Shown: in pieces, positions 1 through 5,729 of the stretch | How the letters are laid out: every line of letters begins with the position of its first letter | Numbering within the stretch: the first letter of the stretch is position 1 | NCBI GenBank assembly: GCA_021413595.1 | Contig: JAIOQD010000199.1 | Location: 1-6,532, forward strand | DNA length: 6,532 nt | Direction: 5' to 3' | From: Bacteroidota bacterium | GTDB taxonomy: Bacteria > Bacteroidota > Bacteroidia > 2-12-FULL-35-15 | Program-made: the position numbers and the translations under genes | Notes under the pieces: generated by a model | What the model was told of the DNA's origin: nothing | Seen by the model: only the letters and a program-made list of their open reading frames with translations | Databases searched by the model: none

Positions 1-434
1 ATAAACCAAAAAAAATTCTAATTATAGACGATGAATCAGATATTCTGGAATTCCTTTCTTATAACTTTTGTAAAAATGGTTTTCATGTAGCCACGGCAAT
101 CAATGGCTTAGAAGGAATTAAAAAAGAAGAATCTGAATTACCTCACTTTATAATTTCAGACATTCTGATGCTGAAACTTGGTGGAATAGAAATGTGTATA
201 GCCAATAGGGAAATTCCGCAATTAAAATTAACGCCATTTATATTTCTTACTGTAGTTAATGACGATTACAAGGTGCTTTACGCAATGCTGTCAGGTGCGG
301 ACCAGTATGTGTCAAAGCCCATTAGATTTGAATATCTATTAGATATGGTAAATCAACTAATAGAAGATAAAAATGGTTCTTCAAATAGTATTTCTATTCT
401 AAATTTGAAAAACAATGGATATCTATTTTATTGA
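1..434 (+). CDS. Receiver-only response regulator, 5' end outside window
   Basis: The reading frame is open from the left edge (codons begin at base 3) to TGA at 432-434, giving 143 visible residues. It is a CheY-like receiver domain: K-I-L-I-I-D-D-E at residues 4-11 supplies the acidic pocket, Asp53 (bases 159-161) is the phospho-acceptor, Thr83 is the switch threonine, and Lys105 in S-K-P is the invariant lysine. The start codon lies just outside the window; the internal ATG at 168 falls after the phospho-acceptor and would cut the fold, so it is not the start. After the receiver there is only a tail of about 20 residues and no DNA-binding domain, although the sequence looks most like the receivers of PhoB-type regulators. 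The loop after Asp53 is odd: the usual M-P-x-M-D-G reads M-L-K-L-G-G. It may be a single-domain phosphorelay or partner-binding protein, or the remnant of a regulator that lost its winged helix. Family assignment is firm; role and target are unknown. Confidence 0.88.
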   Translation, partial: KPKKILIIDDESDILEFLSYNFCKNGFHVATAINGLEGIKKEESELPHFIISDILMLKLGGIEMCIANREIPQLKLTPFIFLTVVNDDYKVLYAMLSGADQYVSKPIRFEYLLDMVNQLIEDKNGSSNSISILNLKNNGYLFY

Positions 435-464
435 ACTAAAATGAAACAAACACTTATCCCAGTG

Positions 465-481
465 ATTAAAATCATTTTAAT
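465..481. repeat. AT-rich palindrome upstream of the histone-like gene
   Basis: ATTAAAAT, a single C at 473, then ATTTTAAT form a perfect 8+8 inverted repeat. It ends 16 bases before the proposed -7 box, where the -33 element would be expected, so it could be an operator. AT-only palindromes also arise by chance in DNA of this composition, so function is unproven. Confidence 0.35.
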
Positions 482-497
482 AGATCAGGATTGAGTG

Positions 498-514
498 TAT
501 TTTTGCGCGCAAAA
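498..514 (+). promoter_or_regulatory. Bacteroidota -7 box with overlapping GCGCGC palindrome
   Basis: TATTTTTG at 498-505 matches the TAnnTTTG -7 consensus of Bacteroidota. It lies about 60 bases upstream of the ATG at 567 on the same strand. No TTG -33 element is seen at the usual spacing. The right half of the box lies in a perfect 14-base palindrome, TTTTGCGCGCAAAA (501-514), which covers the expected start of transcription and is strikingly GC-rich at its core for this AT-rich region. A repressor site is possible but inferred. Confidence 0.5.
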
Positions 515-566
515 TAAGTTTCTGCATTTAAAATTAACATTCTAACCCAAACTAAAATTAGACAAC

Positions 567-968
567 ATGAGCATTTCATCAAAAAAAACAGAAACAAAAT
601 CTAACCCTTCAAAAAAAGATCTTCAGAAAAAAGTAGCTGATGTTCTAAATGCATTTGTAAAGTCAATAACAACTATTGATACAAAAAAAATAAAAAAGGC
701 GATAAAGCGAGCCAGTAAAACAATTGCAAAATCTGTAAAAAAATCAATCAATGAGAGTTCAATAAATTCCAATTTAAAGAAAACCGCAGCTGTAAGAAAA
801 AGAACTTCAAAAAAATTAAATAAAAAGACTATTGCGAAGTCCTCACCAGAAAACGTGCTTGCTTTATTAAAAAACAAACAAATTAAATCGTTGAAAGAAA
901 TTTTGCCAAAAAAAAACAGTAAGAAAATACTTGAAACACCGCGTTATGAGAAAAACCATAAATTTTAA
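567..968 (+). CDS. Lysine-rich histone-like small basic protein
   Basis: This 133-residue protein contains 35 lysines and 4 arginines against 9 acidic residues, so it is strongly basic. There is no signal peptide or membrane segment. Residues about 17-60 look helical, with an amphipathic stretch followed by a run of K-K-I-K-K-A-I-K-R and A-K-S-V-K-K type repeats; a second lysine/serine/threonine-rich stretch covers residues about 70-95, and the C-terminus is again lysine-rich. Composition like this is typical of small nucleoid-associated, histone H1-like proteins, and such proteins are common in Bacteroidota. Binding to DNA or RNA in the cytoplasm is therefore the likely role, but no named domain can be assigned from the sequence alone. 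It appears to be transcribed singly from a promoter at about 498. The ATG at 567 follows an A-rich leader without a Shine-Dalgarno sequence. A long opposite-strand frame here is an artefact of the biased composition. Confidence 0.8.
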   Translation: MSISSKKTETKSNPSKKDLQKKVADVLNAFVKSITTIDTKKIKKAIKRASKTIAKSVKKSINESSINSNLKKTAAVRKRTSKKLNKKTIAKSSPENVLALLKNKQIKSLKEILPKKNSKKILETPRYEKNHKF

Positions 969-1097
969 ACCAACGAAAATAAAAAAATGAACTGTTTCTG
1001 CTTTATACTTCGTTAAAAAATGGCCAACATAAAATTATTCTGAAATTGGCACAAAAAAACATTTTAACAGATGCTCTTAACATAAACATAACACCGG

Positions 1098-1110
1098 GAA
1101 CATAATGTTC
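1098..1110. repeat. 13-bp palindrome GAACATAATGTTC
   Basis: GAACAT, a central A at 1104, then ATGTTC form a perfect 6+6 dyad. It sits about 46 bases upstream of the -7 box at 1156, a plausible place for an activator or repressor site for the 1183 gene. The rest of the 969-1182 gap shows no other supported feature. No regulator is known for this site, so its function is a guess. Confidence 0.3.
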
Positions 1111-1155
1111 ATATATTCTTAAGATCAGGATAACACCACATCACTTAATCTACCG

Positions 1156-1163
1156 TAGTTTTG
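1156..1163 (+). promoter_or_regulatory. Bacteroidota -7 box for the 1183 gene
   Basis: TAGTTTTG matches TAnnTTTG exactly and ends 19 bases before the ATG at 1183, implying a very short leader. No clear TTG -33 element is present at the usual distance, so transcription may need an activator. Confidence 0.55.
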
Positions 1164-1182
1164 AAGTATAAAATCAAAGCTA

Positions 1183-1506
1183 ATGAAAACGCAGATTATC
1201 ACTTTTATTGCCATACTAATAACAAGTATAACAATTGCAGGAAACAGCAATAGCATTAAGGAAAAAGACCACACCCAGCTGATTTCTGGTAAGGTAGTTG
1301 ATAAAATAAGTAGAGAAGAAATTGCAGGTGCAGAAATAAAAATTGACAACAAAATTATCTATACTGATTTAAACGGAAATTTTATTGCAAATGTAAATTT
1401 ATCAAAAACAGAAGCTTTTGTAACATTCGTCTCCTATAATGATGCAAAAGTTAACATTGAACCCTTTTCATACACTGCTATTGTTATCGAATTAGAGTCA
1501 AAATAA
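1183..1506 (+). CDS. Exported stand-alone carboxypeptidase-regulatory-like domain protein
   Basis: A protein of 107 residues. Residues 1-20 form a signal peptide (Lys near the start, then a hydrophobic run ending I-T-I-A-G), so the product is exported to the periplasm or cell surface. Residues 34-105 match the CarboxypepD_reg-like beta-sandwich known from the N-termini of TonB-dependent receptors: I-S-G-K-V-V-D at 34-40, A-G-A-E-I at 49-53, the turn T-D-L-N-G-N-F at 61-67, and V-T-F-V-S-Y at 80-85. There is no TonB box, plug or barrel, so the domain stands alone; such short forms are frequent in Bacteroidota and their role is not established. The ATG is chosen because it begins a good signal peptide and follows a -7 box by 19 bases. 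A strong terminator directly downstream makes this a single-gene unit. A frame on the opposite strand is a shadow. Confidence 0.85.
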   Translation: MKTQIITFIAILITSITIAGNSNSIKEKDHTQLISGKVVDKISREEIAGAEIKIDNKIIYTDLNGNFIANVNLSKTEAFVTFVSYNDAKVNIEPFSYTAIVIELESK

Positions 1507-1524
1507 ACCCGCTAGCCCCATTTT

Positions 1525-1566
1525 AAAACCTCGCCTAACCTGTGTTAGGGAGGTTTTTTTGTTTTT
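1525..1566 (+). terminator. Rho-independent terminator after the 1183 gene
   Basis: AAAACCTC, one bulged G (1533) and CCTAAC pair with GTTAGG, GAGG and TTTT around a 4-base loop (1540-1543). The stem is followed by a T run to 1560 and more Ts to 1566. It starts 18 bases after the stop codon. Because the stem is flanked by A and T runs it could also act on the minus strand. Confidence 0.9.
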
Positions 1567-1595
1567 AATTGCTGCAAATTCAATAATTTACTAAG

Positions 1596-1628
1596 TTAAC
1601 TTTACATTAACTTAACATTAAAGTAAAA
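1596..1628 (+). promoter_or_regulatory. Three tandem 11-bp boxes, candidate OmpR/PhoB-type operator
   Basis: Three adjoining 11-mers read TTAACTTTACA (1596-1606), TTAACTTAACA (1607-1617) and TTAAAGTAAAA (1618-1628). The first two differ at one base; the third matches the second at 8 of 11. Direct repeats with an 11-bp step are the known binding pattern of the OmpR/PhoB family, and a member of that family is encoded nearby (2306-2989). The array ends 14 bases before TATCTTTT (1643-1650), a -7 box with one mismatch, so the third box would sit over the -33 region as in class-II activation. Linking this site to that regulator is inference. Confidence 0.5.
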
Positions 1629-1707
1629 TTATGCGATTTTGCTATCTTTTTTTTAACATTCTTCCTTCCTTTGTATAAGGAATTGTAATTGTTAAAAAAT
1701 TAAGACT

Positions 1708-2205
1708 ATGAAAAAAATAATTCTATTACTCATTGTATGTCTCACATTAGGGGTATCCGCTCAAAATATAATTTTAAAAGATGGTTTGTATTACACCGAT
1801 AACGGAAGTTTATACACGGGATCCTATACCTCTTATCTGGCATCGGGAAATAAGAAATCTGTATTTGATATTACGGAGGGTAAAGCAAACGGTACCGTTA
1901 AATACTATTATGAAAACGGGACGACAATGGAAACTGGCGCTTTCGATAACAATGAAAAAAACGGACAATGGCTACGCTGGGATGAAGCAGGTCACAAAAT
2001 AGCCGAGGCGTATTATGTATCCGGAAAGAAAAATGGTATATGGTTAGTATGGGATAATAGTGGAACAAAACGTTACGAAATGATTTATGCGATGGGACAA
2101 AAAACAGAAACATGGACCATGTGGGATGAAAATGGGAAGATCAGTAATAAAAAAATTATAGTAGTTTATAATACATTAAAAAAACAAGCCGTATTTAACC
2201 GTTGA
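1708..2205 (+). CDS. Exported MORN_2 repeat protein (YwqK-like)
   Basis: A protein of 165 residues. Residues 1-18 are a signal peptide (M-K-K-I, a Leu/Ile/Val core, then V-S-A before Q19), so it is exported. From about residue 59 there are four MORN_2-type units spaced about 23 residues apart: N-G-T-V-K-Y-Y-Y-E-N-G, N-G-Q-W-L-R-W-D-E-A-G, N-G-I-W-L-V-W-D-N-S-G and E-T-W-T-M-W-D-E-N-G; the last has lost the leading N-G. Databases often label such proteins YwqK-family antitoxins, but an exported Bacteroidota copy without a toxin partner is better described as a repeat protein of unknown function, perhaps binding surface or membrane components. The last 18 residues (basic, no repeat) are unlike the repeats. 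Expression may depend on the tandem 11-bp boxes about 80 bases upstream. It converges on the regulator at 2306; the 100-base gap between them shows no convincing terminator. Confidence 0.85.
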   Translation: MKKIILLLIVCLTLGVSAQNIILKDGLYYTDNGSLYTGSYTSYLASGNKKSVFDITEGKANGTVKYYYENGTTMETGAFDNNEKNGQWLRWDEAGHKIAEAYYVSGKKNGIWLVWDNSGTKRYEMIYAMGQKTETWTMWDENGKISNKKIIVVYNTLKKQAVFNR

Positions 2206-2305
2206 ATTTTTCAGGTGAAACCCGTTTGCATTAAAAATCTAATCTGAATTATACTCCATTTCTGTTAATTCAATGGCATATTCGAAGCGCTATTTTATTG
2301 AAAAA

Positions 2306-2989
2306 TCAGCCTCCCAAACTATAACCAACCCCTTTTATTGTTTTAATATATTTACCGCCCAACTTTTCACGGATTTTAAGAATATGAACATCAATAGTTC
2401 TATTTTTCGCAATAAAGTCACAGCCCCAGATGGATTGTGAAATTTCGTTTCGGGTAAAGACTTTTCGTGGTGCAGCAGAAAGCAATGAAAGCAGTTCGAA
2501 TTCTTTACGTGGCAAAATTATTTCGTTCCCATCTTTAAATATAAGGTAACGTTCACGGTCAATAATTAAACCTATAGAATCGTTTTTAATGATCTTTTCC
2601 AAATTGGTAGGATGCCTTTTTAACAAAGCTTTTAGCCGGCTTATCAACACCCGCATTTTCGTAGGTTTTATAATATAATCATCAGCACCAGCGTTAAAAG
2701 CTGCTATTTGAGAATAATCCTCATTACGTTCGGTATGGAAAACAATTAGTGTATTAATTAATTCCGGTTTGTTCCTAATTTCAAGGCTAATATCAATGCC
2801 ATCCAATTCCGGCATCAGTAAATCAAGCAAAACAAGTTGAGGGAGTTCATCCAGTGCAAACTGTATCGCTTCACGTGATCTAGTTGATGTTATAACTATG
2901 AAACCTTCCGCCTTTAACGCAACATTAATTTCCGACAGAAAATTTTCGTCAGTATCTATTACTAATATTTTAAAATTAGAGTTTGTCAT
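2306..2989 (-). CDS. OmpR/PhoB-family response regulator
   Basis: A 227-residue transcription factor, the usual length for the family. Residues 6-124 form a receiver domain: Asp12, phospho-acceptor Asp56 in L-L-D-L-L-M-P, Thr86 and Lys108 in I-I-K-P. Residues about 135-225 form a winged-helix DNA-binding domain, with L-P-R-K-E-F-E-L-L at 159-167, the recognition-helix part R-T-I-D-V-H-I-L-K-I-R at 197-207, and the closing I-K-T-I-K-G-V-G-Y at 215-223. It resembles the PhoB-like regulators widespread in Bacteroidota. One oddity: the acidic pair before the first loop reads I-D-T-D, so Thr13 replaces one Mg-binding acidic residue. The ATG at 2989 is preferred over a TTG six codons upstream, because the receiver then begins normally and the TTG lies inside a hairpin. 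No sensor kinase is adjacent. The signal is unknown; possible targets are the 11-bp boxes at 1596-1628 and one at 3039-3049. Confidence 0.92.
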   Translation of the reverse strand: MTNSNFKILVIDTDENFLSEINVALKAEGFIVITSTRSREAIQFALDELPQLVLLDLLMPELDGIDISLEIRNKPELINTLIVFHTERNEDYSQIAAFNAGADDYIIKPTKMRVLISRLKALLKRHPTNLEKIIKNDSIGLIIDRERYLIFKDGNEIILPRKEFELLSLLSAAPRKVFTRNEISQSIWGCDFIAKNRTIDVHILKIREKLGGKYIKTIKGVGYSLGG

Positions 2990-3015
2990 TTTAGCCTTTG
3001 AATACAAAGGCTAAA
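2990..3015 (-). promoter_or_regulatory. 11-bp perfect inverted repeat abutting the regulator start codon
   Basis: On the coding (minus) strand TTTAGCCTTTG, loop TATT, CAAAGGCTAAA is followed at once by ATG. All 11 pairs are perfect. In the mRNA it would be a hairpin covering the ribosome landing zone; in DNA it would be a symmetric operator. No U-run follows on either side, so it is not a standard terminator. Confidence 0.7.
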
Positions 3016-3038
3016 GTAGTATTGCAATATGGCTATTA

Positions 3039-3049
3039 CGTTAAATTAA
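3039..3049 (-). promoter_or_regulatory. Possible single 11-bp regulator box upstream of the response regulator
   Basis: On the minus strand TTAATTTAACG matches the second tandem box of the 1596-1628 array at 9 of 11 positions. It lies 50 bases upstream of the regulator start, where an autoregulatory site could be. The neighbouring 11-mers match poorly, and AT-rich sequence makes chance matches likely. Confidence 0.2.
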
Positions 3050-3097
3050 TATTATTTTTACCTTAGGGAATTAACAGGATAGGTTCTTGAGGTGTCA

Positions 3098-3412
3098 CTA
3101 TCTTCTTTTCTTCCCTTGTATAGCAGGCTGAATTCCGCTGAGTATAGATTGCATGGAATAGAATATAAAGGATCTATATGGATTGTGTTTCATATAAATA
3201 TTGGATATTCTAACAGTACCACCCTTACCGGGATTGCTATCTTTTACAACTAATTTATTAGCCAGAAATGTTGTAACCTTTTCTTTCAATCCATTTTTTT
3301 TACCCTCCTTATTCATTACTTCTATTTCAAGATCGTGATACATAAATTTCATTGTACCATTCGATGAATTTCCATGAGCAACGAAAGAAAAACTTATTGA
3401 ACACTTTTCCAT
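3098..3412 (-). pseudogene. C-terminal fragment of the AsmA-like gene, out of frame
   Basis: These 104 residues read like the C-terminal end of Bacteroidota AsmA/DUF748-like proteins: a beta-strand S-F-S-F-V-A-H-G-N, then G-T-M-K-F-M-Y-H-D-L-E-I-E-V, a lysine-rich loop, F-L-A-N-K-L-V-V-K-D-S-N-P and a closing Y-S-M-Q-S-I-L-S-G-I-Q. This is the normal tail of the protein whose N-terminal part occupies 3327-4586 in another reading frame; the two frames overlap at 3327-3412. The ATG at 3412 is accidental, lying inside the coding sequence of the other frame, and there is no signal peptide or leader, so independent translation is unlikely. TAG at 3098-3100 is followed directly by TGA. Translation of the whole would need a +1 shift (or one base lost, for example from the A5 run at 3388-3392). 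Confidence 0.65.
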
Positions 3413-4586
3413 TTACAATAGCTTTAATACTCTGGTCCTTTGTATAGTATAAAGTATCATTTTTTATCCCGGTAATAATTGCGTTCATCCTATTTACAGT
3501 TACTTTTCCTGTTGATAATGCTCCTGGGTTTAACACTTCAAATTTCACTTCAGCATCTTTCATTTCAATAGAATCTACCGAAACAAAAAAAGGAAGTCCT
3601 TTTATCATGGCCTGAGGAGAAGGACGTAAAATGGGTTTCAAGGGTAAGGTATTATCACGATAAACATCAATAACACATCCATCAATTTCTATCTTATTAA
3701 TGACAAGCCAGTTATATTCAAAAAAAGATTTAACATCCATCTTTTTACAACTAACCTTAGAAGAATTAATTTTTGCCCTGCTTATTTGTTGCCCCGCTTC
3801 ATCAGCAAACTCCTTTTTACTGAAATTTGGAACAAGTTGCAATGAATCTATAACTAAGGTAGAATCTACATAAGACGCAGATAAACTCTTTCCGCACAAA
3901 GAATATAAACCATTTCCAAGTTGATAAGAGAATTTATTCATTACCATTTCAAATTTTTCGGCAAAAAACAATCTGTTTTGTTTATCAGTTTCAGGATTTA
4001 CACTAAATTTTTTAATTGATATGCTATTATCATTGGTAGAAAAAACAGATAAAGTATCAATTCCATTTTTATAAATATTGAACCGAGAATTCATTATATC
4101 AATATGATCAATAGAAATTGAATTGAGTTTTTTAGAAAAGGCAGAGTATAAAGAAAAATTATCGTCAGTACCTTTGTTTTCCTTTAACGGCATTCGTTCG
4201 GAACCTTGAAATATGGAAACCTGAGGCTCTTCAAATTCCACTCTGTTTATCAATAGATCACGACCTTTTAAATAAGGTATTATAGAAAAATCAATAACTC
4301 TCAACACTTTTGCTTTAAAAAGATATTGGGCTTTTGGACTTGGCTTGAGTCTTGAAGGAGCTATTGCCAGATTATTAACAGTTATTGTATATGAAAATAT
4401 ATTAATACTTAATCCATCCACAGATAATACATATTCACCATGAGTGGATTCTGAAATCCGCTCTTTAACATTTTCAATTAATTTTTTATTGAAATATACA
4501 TTGAGTAATACCCCAACAATTATAAAAAGTACAACAAAAAATAAAAGAAAATAGCCTAAACCACGTATTACTTTGGATACTCGCAT
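3327..4586 (-). CDS. AsmA/DUF748-like membrane-anchored protein, N-terminal part, frameshifted
   Basis: From ATG at 4586 this frame codes for 419 residues; a TTG 20 codons further upstream is less likely because it precedes the -7 box. Residues about 8-31 are one transmembrane helix (G-Y-F-L-L-F-F-V-V-L-F-I-I-V), leaving a large periplasmic body rich in short beta-strands, such as I-D-H-I-D-I-M-N-S-R-F and V-D-S-I-E-M-K-D-A-E-V. This is the pattern of AsmA-like proteins, linked elsewhere to envelope and lipid transport; here the role is unknown. The family-like sequence stops near I-K-A-I-V-N-G-K, and the last 20 or so residues up to TGA at 3327 look like noise because the true C-terminus continues in another frame (3098-3412). 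Homologues as I recall them carry roughly 50 further residues between these two parts, so the gene seems to have an out-of-frame deletion rather than a single-base error only. It may be a pseudogene. Family call is moderate. Confidence 0.72.
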   Translation of the reverse strand: MRVSKVIRGLGYFLLFFVVLFIIVGVLLNVYFNKKLIENVKERISESTHGEYVLSVDGLSINIFSYTITVNNLAIAPSRLKPSPKAQYLFKAKVLRVIDFSIIPYLKGRDLLINRVEFEEPQVSIFQGSERMPLKENKGTDDNFSLYSAFSKKLNSISIDHIDIMNSRFNIYKNGIDTLSVFSTNDNSISIKKFSVNPETDKQNRLFFAEKFEMVMNKFSYQLGNGLYSLCGKSLSASYVDSTLVIDSLQLVPNFSKKEFADEAGQQISRAKINSSKVSCKKMDVKSFFEYNWLVINKIEIDGCVIDVYRDNTLPLKPILRPSPQAMIKGLPFFVSVDSIEMKDAEVKFEVLNPGALSTGKVTVNRMNAIITGIKNDTLYYTKDQSIKAIVNGKVFNKFFFRCSWKFIEWYNEIYVSRS

Positions 4587-4621
4587 GACTATTAAATTCA
4601 GGCACCGGTGATAGTGCACCA

Positions 4622-4629
4622 CAAATATA
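4622..4629 (-). promoter_or_regulatory. Bacteroidota -7 box for the AsmA-like gene
   Basis: On the minus strand TATATTTG fits TAnnTTTG exactly and lies 35 bases upstream of the ATG at 4586. The closest TTG is at 4644-4646, 14 bases further upstream, shorter than usual. It supports the ATG at 4586 as start. The rest of the divergent gap 4587-4835 shows no other clear signal; no matching -7 box was found for the plus-strand hydrolase. Confidence 0.6.
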
Positions 4630-4835
4630 GGCAAGTATGCGCCCAATTTAACTTATGACTCTCAAATATTTTTAATTCGTTTTTTTTACTAAATGGCACC
4701 ATGAATTTATACAATGTGTGAATCATGTAACTTAATTCAAAAGTTATACAATACTTATAAAAATTGAGGTACTCACCTTTGTGCCGTTTGGTATCAAAAC
4801 AGAACTCGCATTTTTATTTATAAAAAAATTAACAA

Positions 4836-5729
4836 ATGGAAATATCAAAAGCATATTTAGCGAAGCAATCTGAAAAAACCAATACAGAAGCTTTCTTACC
4901 TGTTATTTCTAAGCCGGTTCGGGAAGAGTATATAGAAGTGGAGCCGAATGTTCGTCTTCATATAACTGATGCCGGTGAAGGCAAGCCAATCGTTTTATTG
5001 CATGGTTGGCCCCTTAGTAATGAGATGTATGAATATCAGTATAACGATTTAGTTAACAATAATTTCAGAGTTATAGGAATTACGTTAAGAGGTTTCGGAA
5101 AATCAGGTAAACCTTTTGGAGAATATAACTATGATATATATGCCAATGATATTAAAAAGGTTCTTTGCAAATTAAATATAACAGGTGCTGTGTTGGGAGG
5201 CTTTTCAATGGGTGGTGCAATCGCAATCCGTTTTGCATCAACTGACAACGGGGCGCATGTTTCCAAGCTTGCTTTATTTGGAGTCGCAGCCCCTATATGG
5301 ACGCAACGTGATGACTATCCATACAATTTTAGTGAGTATGCGTTAAATGAATTAATTGAATTAAACTATCGGGACAGACCACAACTTTTAACTAATGTGG
5401 GGAAGATATTCGCAGCCACAGAAACTTCATTAAGTTTAGGAATCAACTCATGGCTATTGGGTCTTGGATTAAATTCATCATCTCACGCTATGGCACAAAG
5501 TTTAATTGCTTTAAGAGACACAGACTTAAGAAATGATTTGGCAGCAATTTCAATACCAACTTTAATCATGCATGGCAAAAAAGACAAAATATGCACGTTC
5601 CAAATGGCAGAAGAAATGAAATCACGTTTAATCAATTCTTACCTAATTCCTTTCGAAAATAGTGGCCATGCATTGCTTCTTGAAGAATCCGTTAAATTTA
5701 ATAAGGAACTTATCCGATTCGCAACTTAA
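4836..5729 (+). CDS. Alpha/beta hydrolase, non-heme chloroperoxidase/esterase type
   Basis: A protein of 297 residues. After an N-terminal extension of about 30 residues the alpha/beta-hydrolase fold begins with V-R-L-H-I-T-D-A-G at 39-47. The oxyanion loop is H-G-W-P at 56-59, the nucleophile elbow is G-F-S-M-G-G with Ser124, the acid is Asp250 in M-H-G-K-K-D, and the base is His278 in N-S-G-H-A, so the catalytic triad is complete. L-R-G-F-G-K-S at 84-90 and A-P-I-W-T-Q-R-D-D at 152-160 match the layout of cofactor-free haloperoxidases, which are esterases or perhydrolases; the substrate cannot be read from the sequence. There is no signal peptide, so it acts in the cytoplasm. The N-terminal extension is longer than in most members. 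It is divergent from the AsmA-like gene and is followed after 145 bases by a YihY-family gene; co-transcription is possible but not shown. ATG follows an A-rich leader. Confidence 0.92.
   Translation: MEISKAYLAKQSEKTNTEAFLPVISKPVREEYIEVEPNVRLHITDAGEGKPIVLLHGWPLSNEMYEYQYNDLVNNNFRVIGITLRGFGKSGKPFGEYNYDIYANDIKKVLCKLNITGAVLGGFSMGGAIAIRFASTDNGAHVSKLALFGVAAPIWTQRDDYPYNFSEYALNELIELNYRDRPQLLTNVGKIFAATETSLSLGINSWLLGLGLNSSSHAMAQSLIALRDTDLRNDLAAISIPTLIMHGKKDKICTFQMAEEMKSRLINSYLIPFENSGHALLLEESVKFNKELIRFAT

Noticed and set aside
623..877. Minus-strand 84-codon frame opposite the histone-like gene
   Set aside because: It is the complement of AAA-rich codons, giving a false Phe-rich protein; the plus strand has the promoter and plausible composition.
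987..1016. Nine-codon frame after the histone-like gene
   Set aside because: Too short and without supporting signals to be called a gene or leader peptide.
1022..1050. GCCAA ... TTGGC inverted repeat
   Set aside because: Five or six pairs with an 18-base loop; expected by chance.
1125..1352. Minus-strand hydrophobic frame over the 1183 gene start
   Set aside because: It is the antisense of the signal peptide and domain; no promoter or family match.
1898..2113. Minus-strand frame and a second plus-strand frame (1781-2002) in the MORN_2 gene
   Set aside because: Both overlap the repeat protein with a signal peptide and clear MORN_2 periodicity; neither shows domain-like sequence.
1708..2205. 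Toxin-antitoxin module based on the YwqK label
   Set aside because: The protein has a signal peptide and no partner toxin gene is adjacent.
2269..2302. TTCAAT ... ATTGAA as a bidirectional terminator between the convergent genes
   Set aside because: Only 6 AT-rich pairs with a 22-base loop; too weak to call.
3388..3412. Programmed +1 frameshift joining the two AsmA-like parts
   Set aside because: No recognised slippery or shifty-stop context is seen, and a shift alone would not restore the segment that appears to be missing.
4764..4790. TTG plus GCCGTTTG/CACCTTTG as a promoter for the hydrolase
   Set aside because: The TAnn part of the -7 box is missing in both candidates and spacing does not fit well.
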